Shown: positions 23,341-33,736, numbered from the stretch's first letter. The stretch: 64,000 bases of DNA from Lineus longissimus (GCF_910592395.1 NC_088321.1:3908001-3972000); one strand, 5' to 3'. Notes: generated from the sequence alone by a model not told the origin. A program made the numbers and translations.

Positions 23341-24310
23341 CGTACACGGGCTAACATGCTTGAAAGATAGTTTCATCTTTCTAAAAGCATTATAGTTCGT
23401 GACATGGAGACATACGAATATATGCCGCGCAGATAACATCTTCAGTATACTGGTTCACATCACCATGTTATGTCTCGTACACGGGCCAACATGCTTCATA
23501 TATTTAAATCGTTATACAAGCATTATAAGCTCGTCGGATGAAACATACGCCTGTGCCGTGACATTAGAGAATTCAACGCGTTCCGGTATGTCACGTTAAC
23601 TCATTACAGAAGTTGCTAGTTTCGTCAGCCTCCATTAGATGGCGTGAGCATCTGCTATTACATGTAGTCATCACATTACGGATAAAGTATTTTAGAGAGA
23701 TTTCAGGGGGTTTCATTTGCAATGACATGGGGAGGGGGGGGGGGAAAGCACTCATAACCACTCAGCTGTTTCAGTTTTATGGCGTCGAGTTTTGCCATTG
23801 GGTTTGTGTTCGAATACTGCGTCCACCTGACTTCGGGAAAAGGCGCCTGGTTGTGGACTACTTTTATTGTCAGCTTTTTTTCTTGTATTTGCTGGCAACC
23901 ATGGTTGTGGCCTGGTCATGGATTAAACTATTGGGTAGAGTTTCTTGTCTAGCTGGTCAGTGTTGTCACAAGTTATTTGAATTGTGTTAATATGATTTTA
24001 TTCTTGAAAATCGGTTATAATATTAACAGTACACTATTTTACAGAAAAACGATTATATAGCTGAGTACAAAACATTAAAGTTTGATGAAATTCCAGCCTT
24101 TTTAAAGTGATGGAAGAGGGAGGCTGATAGATTAGATAGTCGATAGTCAGATGCTCACGCCATCTCATGGAGGCTGATAAAACTAGCAACTGCTGTAATG
24201 AGTTAACGTGACATTCCGGAACGCGTTGAATTCTCTAATGTCACGGCACATACGCCTATTCGCCACGCAGATAGCGTCTTCAGTTTACTGTGTTCATATC
24301 ACGATGTTAT
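23341..24310. mobile_element. Inverted-repeat (foldback-like) element, ~1 kb
   Basis: Arms of about 103 bp at 23552-23654 and 24148-24250 are reverse complements at roughly 90% identity, with about 490 bp between them. Outside the left arm, CGTACACGGGCTAACATGCTT occurs at 23341 and again, slightly changed, at 23475. A block with CGCAGATAACATCTTCAGT at about 23426 recurs in the same orientation beyond the right arm at 24280. The interior contains a G-rich run (23729-23744) and no protein motif. Probably a non-autonomous DNA transposon or a rearranged pair of copies. Confidence 0.55.
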
Positions 24311-24974
24311 TGCTTTCATGATCAGTACATATAAATATATAATCATTCTAACAGGTATTTTAATTTCCAAAAAATTATTTTAGCCTACAACGTTCTTAGA
24401 TGGGCAAGATGAAAATCTCTCTGCGAATGCTAGATTGCTATATGCTGTAATAATATTCCATGTGGAACTCAGTTGATGTGCTTGAGCTTAATAAAGCTGA
24501 CATCGTTTCTCGTGGGCCATTCGGCGAAATTTATCTTCCCGTTAAAGGTCAATATGTTTATAAAGTCACAAATAGACTAAACCCAACGATACCCGTCAGA
24601 CATCCGCCTACAATTTTGCTATGGCTGCCTGGCGAAAAGTATAGAGTATGCCCGAAATAATTATCACTGTCTTAAATTAACGAGCAAGAGAAATTATGAG
24701 CATTATATCCGCACACTTATGATACGCAAGAAGGAATTTAAGTCCGACTCGGCATATCTGTATTTTCACTTACCTACAGACTCTACTTTACTCTCAGACG
24801 ATGATGAAGGCGCACTACGTACGTGAGCTGAAAAAAGCGCGTCGCCTGACTAGGATGATCTGGCCACGTGTCTACAGGCAATTACACTATGAGAGAATGA
24901 TATTGCAGTAATATTCTGTATCTTTGCGCCTATCAAAATCGGCGGTATGGTCGGGACGAAATTTATATAACTTT
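24311..24974. other. No recognisable gene or element
   Basis: Short open frame at 24460-24660 without family signature; otherwise AT-rich spacer. Confidence 0.35.
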
Positions 24975-25180
24975 TTCTGATTTTGTTTCAGCTCTTAGAT
25001 TGTAGAAAAAGACGTTATACGCGTAAGTCCTGGCGCGAAAGACTTTTCCCGCTACACGTTAGTGCACGCCAACGTCACCCAGCTATTTATAAGACAACAT
25101 TCTCCAAACGTCGGCAATGGCAAATCATCGTTGCCAAGTCGCACTCGATTTACTGACTATGCGAACTGAGAGAGTGAGTA
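24975..25180 (+). repeat. Interspersed repeat A, copy 3 (partial)
   Basis: Shares CTCTTAGATTGTAGAA, the AAGTCCTGG...CTTTTCCCGC stretch and TAGTGCACGCCAACGTCACCC with copies 1 and 2. It is more diverged and covers only the left-middle part of the repeat. Confidence 0.55.
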
Positions 25181-25589
25181 ATCAAGCTGACGTCGCGGGA
25201 AAAATAGTTATCACTATGAGCCTGAAATCCCGACCTTGTGTCAGTAATTCATAGTTCGTCATGTGACATGTCATTAAGAAAGGAATATATTCCTCTGTAG
25301 GGTTGGTCTGCGTCTTGCACCTATCTAAATCGGTACGATCGAGCGATATAAAGCAGAAACGCAGAATTTTCTTAGACTTCAATTGGCTGCTGATTCATTC
25401 GAAATTTGACACAGTTAATGAAACGGCCAGGGGCCATTGTGCTCACCGTAAGTATTTTTAGTAGACAGTTACAGAAAGTGCTACAGTATGTAGGCCTCTC
25501 ATAATTTATACATGCATCTGTGACCAGTTCAGAGCCGGCCCTGGCCAAGTGGTGAATCCGAGACTTGTGGTTCCAAGCTTGTAGAGTCT

Positions 25590-27066
25590 AGGTGAAAATG
25601 ATAGTGAAGAAACGTGCCACTCTATGACAATGGTCACGGTGAATATATTTTTAACTTTGACCTCAGTGACCCTGACAGGTAGGTCAAATAACAAACCAGG
25701 GTGATATGTGATGTAGACACATCCACCTGACCATAACAATTTCATCACTCGTTACACTACAGCAATCGGCAAAAAACGATTTCCAAGATGGCCGCCTAAT
25801 TAAATCTATGGCACCAAATAAATCAAAAAATGAAGAAAATGTAAGATAGAACTCAGAAAAGAAAAAAGGAAAAGATGAAAAATAAAAATAGTTTTGGCTG
25901 TCCTTGACCGGGGTTTGAACTCACGACCTTTGGATTGCCACAATACGAGGAAAAACCCACAAAACATGCAATTTCGGCCATATTTGAATTCCGATCTGGC
26001 TGAAACTTGGCATACAAATAGTGGCTTCTTAGATGCATCATTGCACAAAATTAAAACTCTTTACATTGAACAACGACAAAACGTACCAAGAACGGTAAAG
26101 TTTTCAACTTTGACCTCTGTGAACTTGAAAGGTGGGTCAAATCAAAAACCCGTAAGATATGTGATGTGTCCTTGCTGGGAGTACCTACCATGAAACTTTT
26201 ATCAAAAACAAATCAGTAATAAGCGAGAAATCACACTTTTTGAGTTTTGAGTTTGGGCCCCCTGGTGGCCAAGTCAATAATCAGACCGAACCAAAATTCA
26301 GTGTAAAAGGTCAACTGACCTAGGGGGTCATTTGTTCAAAGTTTCAAGTTCATAACTGTTGCGGTTGAGAAACGTGCCATAGTTACACTCAAACGGCAAA
26401 TTTACGCCATTTGACCTCTGCGACCTTAAAAAGTAGGTCAAATCCAAAAAATCGTGCAACATCTGAGGTAACCTTGCTAGGGGTCCCTGCCATAAAAATT
26501 TCATCAAAAACAATTTGCTAATAAGCAGGCTATTGCACTTCTTACTTTTTCTGTTTTGGCCCCCTGGTGGCAAAGTCAAGAATTAGATCAGGCTGAAATT
26601 CAGCACCAGAGGTTATCTGATATAGATGGTTATATGTACCAAGTTTCAAGCTCATAGCTTTGGTGGTTGAGAAACGTGCCATAGTTACACTCAAACGGCC
26701 AATTCACGCCATTTGACCTCTGCGACCTTGAAAAGTAGATCAAATTAAAAACCCGTAAGATATATGATGTATCCTTGCTATGAGTACCTACCACAAAAGT
26801 TTTATCGAAAACAAGTCACTAATAAGCGAGATATCACACTTTTTAGATATCCACATTTGGCCCCCTGGTGGCCAAGTAGAGAATCAGATCGGACAGAAAT
26901 TTAGTGTCACGGGTCATCTGACCTAGGGGGTCATGTGTACAAAGTTTTAAGTTCATAGGCCTAGTGGTTAAAAAACGTGCCACTGTTTTTGAACTAGGAT
27001 ACGACGGACGACGACGACGACGACGACGAACGACGGACACTGCGGTATCGTATAGACTCCCCTACG
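25590..27066. repeat. ~302-bp tandem repeat ending in a GAC microsatellite
   Basis: GACCTCTG(T/C)GA-CTT-AAA-GTAGGTCAAAT recurs at 26111, 26414 and 26716, and CCCCCTGGTGGCCAAGT recurs near 26258, 26559 and 26860, giving a period of 301-303 bp. A more diverged unit at 25659 is separated by an extra ~150 bp. The array ends in a CGA/GAC trinucleotide run (about 27004-27033) and a CCCCTACGGTGAGCC terminus. No coding potential; this is probably the tail of a repetitive element. Confidence 0.75.
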
Positions 27067-27857
27067 GTGAGCCAAATATGGATATTTAACCCGATTCTCT
27101 CCCGATTTCACCATCAGAGTTTCGAGCAGAGCACATATCACCATTTTTATCACGGCGAAACATGTGTATTATTGTTCATTGACTGGGTATCATATTTCCA
27201 TCAACTATCATTTGACATACTCAAACCAGCGTTACGCTGGCACCAAGGTAGTCTGAATCTGAGACCACCGCGATCAATCAAGTTTCGCCTACGGCCCAGC
27301 ATTGAACAAATACAAGTAACTTTGTTGGTGGCTTCAACTTATTCATTAGAATCGTTTTTACAAAGTCATCCATACATACTGGCTTTAGCATTAAAAATGT
27401 TAGTAGAAGACGGATTTGACTCTGGTAGATGTACCAAGCCATAAATTAAATTAAGCTCGCCAAGAGTCGACTAAATTTACGGTAACCCTGGCCTACGATT
27501 TATCGACAGAGTCACCGGGCGAAGGATAACTCTTCGAACGTGTCCCCCGACTAATGGCGCAAAGTTAATTACTGTTGCACCGAATTTGACTGCGCTGGCT
27601 GTGGCTCAGCAGAAACTAGTTTAATTCTGCCAATTTCTCGGCACGAACAAAGCTAAATTAACAACAATATATAATACTCGATTAAAACTCCAGCCGGGAT
27701 TTAAAGATTTTTCAAAGTTATTTCTGTTACTGAGATATTATCCGGGTTTTTGTTGGTTTTTGACGTACTTTACAACGTCACAGAGCCTGGTCAAATAGTG
27801 TAAATTGACCGTATTTATTACATTTGCAATATTATTTACGATAAAGGAGGTCGAAGA
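27067..27857. other. No recognisable element; left flank of the virus-like block
   Basis: A 125-residue open frame at 27067-27444 has no family motif. No terminal inverted repeat of the virus-like block was found here. The sequence just before the 27858 ATG is AT-rich. Confidence 0.35.
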
Positions 27858-28868
27858 ATGGATTCCACAGGCAATGACCTATCATTTGACAAAAAATGTC
27901 TGTACAATTTATGCGATAAGATGACAGCGGCAAATGCATTTCAAGATGACGTAGATTACCACTTGTTATACGAAAGGATTGAGAGCCTAAGATCCTGGTC
28001 CGAATTTGTCTCCTATCTCTTTCATGAACTTAAACAGACGCAGTGCATATTTTGCAGTACTTTGGAGGGCGGTTTAATCTTGCCCGATGTTGAATCTTAT
28101 AGGGGATGCGAGATCGAGTTTTTTGTGAACGTGAGTAATGGTACGGAAGAGGAATGCACTGTACAGATTATAAAATGTTTAGGGATGCTCCCCTGTTTTG
28201 AAACACCACACATGTTTGGCGCTTTGGATCGCTTTCAATTTGAAAACAAATTTGTCAAACAAATGATTTGTGCCAATGTTAGCGTTGGTAATTATTATAA
28301 ACATGTTCGACCAGTTCTGTCGGCCAACAACAGGATGCTAGACAGTCGAGCTTTTGTGAAAAAATGGTTAAGCCTAGTTAATGAACATCTATTTCGCCTG
28401 GTGTTCACTGACAAAAAAGAGGGCTTTTGTTTCGATGCAACGACTAATTTTTGCTGGTCGGCCGTCAAAAGTGCTGATTTGTACATATGCTGCATTGACC
28501 TATACCACCGTTGTCCGTCGCTTCTGCAGAAATTTCCAAAAGCACCTATGTTACAGGCAAGCCCTAATCCTGTAATTGATACGAAACCTTTCAACTTTAA
28601 TACAGGGGATGCGGCCTTTGATCTCAGTCTTGACAGCTTCTTAATGGAGCCCGCATTCAATCAACATCAAGTCGACAAATCTGATGCGCCTATTCTCAAC
28701 GGCGGCAGTACATCAGTATTGGCGTTCTCAACGGTGGTGCCTGACAGGTGTTCCGACTTGACCAAACCTACCTTCATTCTGTACACACACCCCCCCCCCC
28801 CCCCGTCAGAGCATCAATTCCGCGAAAACAATTTAACGACAAAATCGGACAAGATTAAAACTACATAG
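27858..28868 (+). CDS. 336-aa unknown protein of the virus-like block
   Basis: One of the two longest open frames in the window, starting at an ATG in an AGAATGG context. I do not recognise the family. Residues 1-245 look globular and cysteine-rich (about 18 cysteines), with no signal peptide or obvious membrane segment. After about residue 245 it becomes loop-like, with a penta-proline encoded in a 15-base C run (28790-28804). The TAG at 28866-28868 falls inside the first unit of a 72-bp tandem duplication. The same frame continues open past the stop through 29114, so the protein was probably longer. It is the first gene of a same-strand cluster that ends in a dUTPase/DNA polymerase frame, hence the suggestion of viral origin. 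A host gene captured by a mobile element remains possible. Confidence 0.6.
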   Translation: MDSTGNDLSFDKKCLYNLCDKMTAANAFQDDVDYHLLYERIESLRSWSEFVSYLFHELKQTQCIFCSTLEGGLILPDVESYRGCEIEFFVNVSNGTEEECTVQIIKCLGMLPCFETPHMFGALDRFQFENKFVKQMICANVSVGNYYKHVRPVLSANNRMLDSRAFVKKWLSLVNEHLFRLVFTDKKEGFCFDATTNFCWSAVKSADLYICCIDLYHRCPSLLQKFPKAPMLQASPNPVIDTKPFNFNTGDAAFDLSLDSFLMEPAFNQHQVDKSDAPILNGGSTSVLAFSTVVPDRCSDLTKPTFILYTHPPPPPSEHQFRENNLTTKSDKIKTT

Positions 28869-28948
28869 CGCCTCCCGTCAGAGCATCAATTGCGCGAAAA
28901 CAATGACTTAGAGGCAAAATCAGGCAAGACTAAAACTAAGAGAAAAGC
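28805..28948 (+). repeat. 72-bp tandem duplication inside a reading frame
   Basis: GTCAGAGCATCAATT occurs at 28805 and 28877, and both units continue with CGCGAAAACAAT, AAAATC-GG and AAGA-TAAAACTA. The period is 72 bp, a multiple of three, so the frame is kept. The first unit ends in a TAG stop that the second unit lacks. Confidence 0.8.
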
Positions 28949-29559
28949 CGCATCCTCAACAAAAACAACACGAGACAAAAAGACCCCACGAAGGCAAACT
29001 CCTAAAGCTCCGAGCGTTCCTGTCTTGGACATGCCATTAGAAACCTACCAATGTGTCGACGATCCGTGCAGTCACTGCTGCACCTCTTTTATCGATAGGC
29101 ACCTTAACAGATGACGATAGCTTTTCTGACAATGACGATGAGACTGCCAAGGAATGGCAACCTGGTTTTAAAGTTTCTGTTGAAAGTCAATCAGAGGCTC
29201 CATCATTAAGTAGCATTATAGAAAATGTGAATGAATTGAAATTGCCGAATTGCAAAATGTCCTTCAAACGAATGAAACCTTTACAAATGTTGTCGGGCCA
29301 CTGGAAAAAATATATGGAGCTAAGTTGGACAAGGCTGACAAATATTTTGCAGCTCTCCTAGATCAAGTTGCCCAAACAATGATCCTGGAATCTTACAACG
29401 TTTTGGCAATATCATTTGTAAAACGGGTTGTTTGCGACAGGACTGCACAGCAGACGATCTTAGACAAAATTACCCCATTCATATGGCGTTTTTGAGGACT
29501 TTACAAAAAAAAGTCAATCAAAAATGACCGAGAGATGGCAAAATACATCGAAAAGTGCA
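28869..29559 (+). pseudogene. Broken continuation: basic linker, acidic segment and helical region
   Basis: Continuing the frame of the 336-aa protein, 28869-29112 encodes a lysine/arginine-rich linker (TKTKRKAASSTKTTRDKK). An acidic segment (DDDSFSDNDDE) then appears in the next frame from about 29070, and a helical region with EKIYGAKLDKADKYFAALL in the third frame from about 29250. Two frameshifts (near 29075-29115 and 29240-29290) and a TGA at 29493-29495 break it. The helical coding continues up to the Harbinger insertion at 29560 and resumes after it, so one long alpha-helical protein was probably encoded. Family unknown. Confidence 0.5.
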
Positions 29560-31265
29560 GGACCTGTTTCATAAAGCTTAATGGAGTTCCTTTAGGCCTA
29601 AAGGCACGTTAACGACGTTCCTTAAATGACCTAGCCGTTTCATAAAGCTTCCATTAACTATCTAGGTTAATGGTGGCTTTAACGAGTGTTTCAGGTAGTG
29701 CCATTAACCTTCCTTTAGTTAACAGAGTTCCTTTAAATCTGAAGGAGGTTCGGGGTTCCTTCAAGCTTCCTTTACGAGTTTTTTCTGCCTTCGGACGTCG
29801 AGCAGAGTGGACGTGCCATCATGCTGCGCTTAATACGAGAGCGTGAGAGACGCGCTATTCGGCGGGAGAGGATATTCCGTGATCGATTTGACCCGATTGA
29901 TTCGATGCGGGAGGATTTATTTATGAAACGATACAGATTTCCAAAAAACATTTGCATCGATTTTTGTAGAGAGCTTTCGGAGGAGCTTCAGCATCCGACA
30001 GAGAGGAACCACGTCCTTACTGTGTCAATGCAAGTATGCACTGCGTTGCGTTTTTTTGCCAGTGGCAATAACCAGTCGAGTGTTGGGGACAAATCATCAC
30101 ATTAGTGTGACAAGCACTTCACGATGCATAAATGCAGTTTCCTCTGCTTTGGCGGCTCGTATCGATCAACACGTGTACTTCCCGAACAATCTACAGCATG
30201 TGAAGGCGAAGTTTTTCGAAAAAACGGAATTTCCCCGCGTGATTGGGTCGATTGATGGGACCCACGTCCGCATCAGCAAACCAAGCATCAACGAAAATAT
30301 ATACGTGAATCGAAAGGGGTTTCACAGCATCAATGCGATGCTTGTGTGTGACTGGGACATGATAATAAATAACTGTGTAGCCCGTTTTCCTGGTGGAACA
30401 CACGATTCCTACGTCCTTCACAGTTCAGCACTAGGCCGAGAATTCGAGAGCAATCCACCAAATGGTTGGCTGTTGGGAGATTCTGGGTATCCTTCCAAGA
30501 GATGGATTATGACACCTCTTGGTAATGCTCAGACACGACAGGAAAAACATTATCAACGGAGGCAATGTAAAGCTAGGAGCATCATTGAGCGTTGCAATGG
30601 ATTGTTGAAGTAACGCTTCAGATGCCTCAGGAAGGAGCTACATTACACTCCTGCAAAAGCATCTATGGTAATTCAGTCTTGCTGTGCTCTTCACAATGTT
30701 TCCGTCAGATACAAGTTGCCAGTCTTACATGATCCGGATAGTACAGACGATGATTCCTCTGATAGTGATGCTGGGGATGACGAGTTTCCTCCAAGGTACA
30801 ATGACACGAAGGAAAACCAAATAAGAGAGGAATTGGTTGCAACATTATAGACTGATTCATGGGGATAAGGGACCATCTCAAAGTAAAAGTAAAGCCAAAA
30901 ATATTCGTTTATTTATCAATGACCCCCCCCCCTTTAAAAGTTTGGTTGTCATTTGCCAAAATGCTTGTCAAACACGCTGCACGAAGGGCCTATATCCAAC
31001 ATAATTACATCACATAACGAACCGACAGAGTGCCTCTGAGCAGATATTACCGCATTTCAATTGAATTCCGACTAAGCGTTCGAGTAAATTTTAATGGGCG
31101 CTTGGTGGGTGAACCGTAGATTCACCTGCTAAAGGAAGGGCAGGCTAAAGGTACCTTCAAGCCACTTTGTGAAACGCTCTGATTTTGTTCCTTTAAATTT
31201 TAAATAACTCCTTCCTTTATGGTTCCTTAAAGGAACTCCTTTAAAAAGTTTTATGAAACAGGTCC
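29560..31265 (+). mobile_element. PIF/Harbinger DNA transposon, 1.7 kb
   Basis: Terminal inverted repeats are plain: the left end GGACCTGTTTCATAAAGCTT, followed by GGAGTTCCTTTA, is mirrored at the right end by AAAGGAACTCCTTT and AAGTTTTATGAAACAGGTCC. Subterminal GTTCCTTTAA motifs recur on both sides. It contains a HARBI1-type transposase. The expected 3-bp target-site duplication is not intact (GCA at 29557-29559, CTA at 31266-31268). Harbingers usually also encode a Myb-like protein, and none was found here, so this copy would depend on a helper. It sits within the virus-like block and interrupts its helical ORF. Confidence 0.85.
29821..30850 (+). pseudogene. HARBI1-like transposase, frameshift plus one stop
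   Basis: The ATG at 29821 begins an arginine-rich N-terminus, followed by RDRFDPIDSM, YRFPKNICIDF and CTALRFFASGNNQSSVGD, the usual N-terminal motifs of the family. A frameshift near 30090 moves to the frame with HHISVTSTSRC. The DDE nuclease follows: GSIDGTHVRI (first D), LLGDSGYPSKRW (second D) and SIIERCNGLLK (E), plus NRKGFHSINAMLVCDWD and FPGGTHDSYV. A TAA at 30611-30613 interrupts the frame just after the catalytic glutamate, and the same frame then runs to 30850 through SCCALHNVSV and an acidic tail. With one frameshift and one nonsense codon this is a young pseudogene. The enzyme cuts and pastes elements carrying the matching inverted repeats. Confidence 0.85.
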
Positions 31266-31861
31266 CTATCTTTAGCGCCTTGTTTGAAGGAGAGCAAAAT
31301 GTACATTCCTTGTGGATTGAACACGCCGCTATTTTGAAGTCACCGCAGGCTATACTAGTATTGTCAGATCTCGATAGGAGATTGACTGATTAGGGTTTAG
31401 AGTTTGATGCGAAATTAAAAGAGATTGAAACTCAACTTCGACTAAGACGATTGAACGAGCACTTTTGCCCATAGAAGTTCATTCAAGAGACACTTCAAAT
31501 CAATTAATTGAAAAGTTTCTGGCAGGGCGCTTATTCCAACGCCAAACTAGCTGATATCATTTTCAGAGCTGTGGCCAGCATGAGCAGCTTGGTCCACGAT
31601 GCAAATCAGATTATTCAAGAATCCTCAAAGCAGTCAAAAACCCTCTCCACCACGAGTAATTTACGATTAACACATCAGAAAGATTTTGAGTCTGCTGAAT
31701 TTCAAAAGCTCTTACAGGACTTGGGACAGATCTATCACCCTTTATCATTTTTCGTGGAACAATTAAGCTCTCGACTATCATATTGGTCACAGCTTGAGAT
31801 GGAGTTTACAACTGTGCGCAAGGTGCTCCGGGGTCGCCCATCAAAAGAGCCGAGTCTGTAA
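31266..31861 (+). pseudogene. Helical protein of the virus-like block, part after Harbinger
   Basis: Plus-strand frame that continues the protein interrupted at 29560. Two in-frame stops occur (near 31391 and 31472), after which 31508-31861 is open. The translated residues are strongly helical and rich in leucine, glutamine and serine, with heptad-like stretches (EIETQLRLRRLNEHF; LVHDANQIIQESSKQSK), and end with a basic GRPSKEP tail. No family recognised. The helical content and the position next to polymerase genes would suit a structural or scaffold protein, but that is inference. Confidence 0.45.
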
Positions 31862-32117
31862 GCCAACCAATATTCCAGTGTCTGCTTTTCTGCGTTATAA
31901 GAGAATGATTTTCAATGCAATACAAAATAAATTGTATGGGGAATTCAATCAGGCATAAAAAATATAAAGATCTGAAGTACATGTACTGTCTAATTTGCAT
32001 GCTATTTGACACATGTTTGACGTTACAGGCGTGGGAATAATCATATGTAAGTTGGCTCAAATGGTAAATGCACATGCAACAATGTCTCTCCTGACGCCTC
32101 TGCTCATATAACCAATT

Positions 32118-32360
32118 ATGGACAGCGCCTACGTGCCTGTTATCGAGTCCTTGCAAGTGATTATTGAAACTCATTTTCGGAAGATGCCAACATGTCCCAA
32201 AATGCGGGCAGTTGATCGGGTTATAGTGATGGGCGAAGATTTTTTCAATGAGGTGTTGGAAGATGAAAAACCAGGCAACATAAGAGTTGCACTAGGAAGT
32301 TTCATTTTCCTGGCAGAAGAAAAGATAGCAGCCTTAGTCGGACAGGTGAACAGAGCGTGA
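32118..32360 (+). CDS. Small unknown ORF, 80 aa
   Basis: Same-strand frame with an ATG at 32118, 257 bp after the helical frame. Composition looks coding: mixed hydrophobic and charged residues, no low complexity, no signal peptide. It may be a separate small gene or the remaining C-terminal part of a larger broken one. No family recognised. Confidence 0.35.
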   Translation: MDSAYVPVIESLQVIIETHFRKMPTCPKMRAVDRVIVMGEDFFNEVLEDEKPGNIRVALGSFIFLAEEKIAALVGQVNRA

Positions 32361-32597
32361 AAAATGCTGATATCGGGCCGAGGGAACACTATGGTCCCTA
32401 TGATTTAATTGAAACCTGTCATGCTCTGCCAACAGGTCCTTTACATGCAGAGTAAGTAACTTGTACATGCGGAGTAGTGCTGCTGCATGCTGTTGCATCA
32501 AATCATACTTTGGGAAAGCTCTTCGTTTGACCTGCCGTCAAACCGTATCGAATAACATCTATTATATTTACCTCGTTGGTTTCTTCTACTATATGTC

Positions 32598-32795
32598 ATG
32601 ATGAATAATTTGTCAGTTGACTATTCACATCATAACGTATTGTCCAGCAACAGCAGTGAGAAATCCCCGATCGGTAAATCCGAAATGCTGCCAATAGCTG
32701 GTCTGCCACTTCAAACTGCTAACAGCGGGCCCAGTAGAGTGGGGTCGACATTTGTTGGCGGGCCTCATCCTTCATTACGTCGGCATCAACTTTAA
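32598..32795 (+). CDS. Small serine/proline-rich ORF, 65 aa
   Basis: ATG at 32598 gives a 65-residue frame rich in serine, proline and glycine, probably disordered. It stops at 32793-32795, 20 bp before the ATG of the dUTPase-polymerase frame, and is in a different frame. It may be a leftover of the N-terminal part of a neighbouring protein. Function unknown. Confidence 0.3.
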   Translation: MMNNLSVDYSHHNVLSSNSSEKSPIGKSEMLPIAGLPLQTANSGPSRVGSTFVGGPHPSLRRHQL

Positions 32796-32815
32796 CACGA
32801 TTGGCACGAGAAGCG

Positions 32816-33736
32816 ATGCCGTCAATGAAGCAGATGGCGAAAAGCTTGAAAAATGCAAAAGACACCGCCGCTGGTCCCAGACTGCCAACTACAACTGTTT
32901 CTGCTAACCTTGTTGATTATGTTGACGATGATACAACCACGACTACGGACGATGATGATGAGTCTATCTTAAGCGTTAGCCATGCATGCGCAGAGCAAAG
33001 CGTAGCCTGTCGTCGACTTACGCAGAAGGCACGGTTGTCCGAGCTTTGCTCTTTGGGCTATAATATTTTTAGTGCAGAAGTGTATGACTATTTGGAGGAT
33101 GGTCCTTTTAGGCTTGATAGCATCTTGCTCAATGTTCGCACAGGCATTTACATAGATTGCCCGCCGGGTTACTATGCAGAAGTTATCTCCAGTCCCTACG
33201 CAGGTTTTCGAATCGCCGTAAAATCGCTCATTTTAGTCGGGGTACAACTGAAACCAGATACAGTTGTGCTTGATAAACCAATAGCCGTAGGTTTCACCTG
33301 CCTTGAACTCAGCAAATTACACACTTACAAATTTCATTATGGTTTCATTCGACCAATTTATGGAAATAACTGTCAACTGCTGGAGACCGACACTGATTCG
33401 CTAACATACGTCAGTAAAAATCACATTGTAAATGAGAACATCTGGGCCAATCGAAAATACTTTTACCTTTCCAACTACCCAAAAGCAAGTCCCATGTATT
33501 GGATCAGAGATAAAAAGTTACGGGGTACGTTTAAAAGGGAGTATCCCGACAAGCCAATTGTTGCATTTGCTGGACTTCGAACAAAAATGTATGCTTTCAA
33601 ACACTTGCTAAATCAAGATGAGACAACCGTAGATAGTAGAAATGAAACAAGAAAAGCTAAAGGCATTCCGCGAAGTGTCCTAAGCAATATGCACTTTGTC
33701 GATTACAAAGCAGCTTTTTCGAACACCCAAACCTGA
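32816..33736 (+). CDS. dUTPase-like domain fused to C-terminal part of DNA polymerase B
   Basis: A 306-aa open frame from the ATG at 32816. Residues about 35-55 are an acidic D/T-rich linker. About 65-165 resemble a trimeric dUTPase: RRLTQKARL, LGYNIFSAE, VRTGIYIDCPPGYYAEV and a degenerate third motif where the usual P-R-S-G-L-A core is replaced by SSPYAGF. The dUTPase C-terminal motifs are missing. From about residue 170 it becomes the palm and thumb of a protein-primed type-B polymerase (DNA_pol_B_2): DKPIAVGFTCLELSK, then ETDTDSLTYV with the catalytic D-T-D (motif C), then LRGTFKRE and VAFAGLRTKMYAFK. The exonuclease, motif A and motif B regions are absent. The two domains abut in one frame, probably joined by a deletion between neighbouring viral genes. 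It is one of the few long unbroken frames of the block. Degradation of dUTP and DNA synthesis are the family roles; neither is likely to be active here. Confidence 0.65.
   Translation: MPSMKQMAKSLKNAKDTAAGPRLPTTTVSANLVDYVDDDTTTTTDDDDESILSVSHACAEQSVACRRLTQKARLSELCSLGYNIFSAEVYDYLEDGPFRLDSILLNVRTGIYIDCPPGYYAEVISSPYAGFRIAVKSLILVGVQLKPDTVVLDKPIAVGFTCLELSKLHTYKFHYGFIRPIYGNNCQLLETDTDSLTYVSKNHIVNENIWANRKYFYLSNYPKASPMYWIRDKKLRGTFKREYPDKPIVAFAGLRTKMYAFKHLLNQDETTVDSRNETRKAKGIPRSVLSNMHFVDYKAAFSNTQT

Noticed and set aside
23613-23990. 125-aa frame in the loop of the inverted-repeat element, considered as a transposase
   Set aside because: No DDE or other nuclease motif; hydrophobic composition arises from T-rich DNA.
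25890-25945. tRNA-like B-box on the minus strand (GAGTTCAAACCCCGG)
   Set aside because: No convincing A-box or cloverleaf could be drawn upstream; it lies within repeat sequence.
27004-27033. GAC repeats considered as a CRISPR-like or satellite array
   Set aside because: Simple trinucleotide microsatellite with no spacers; eukaryotic context.
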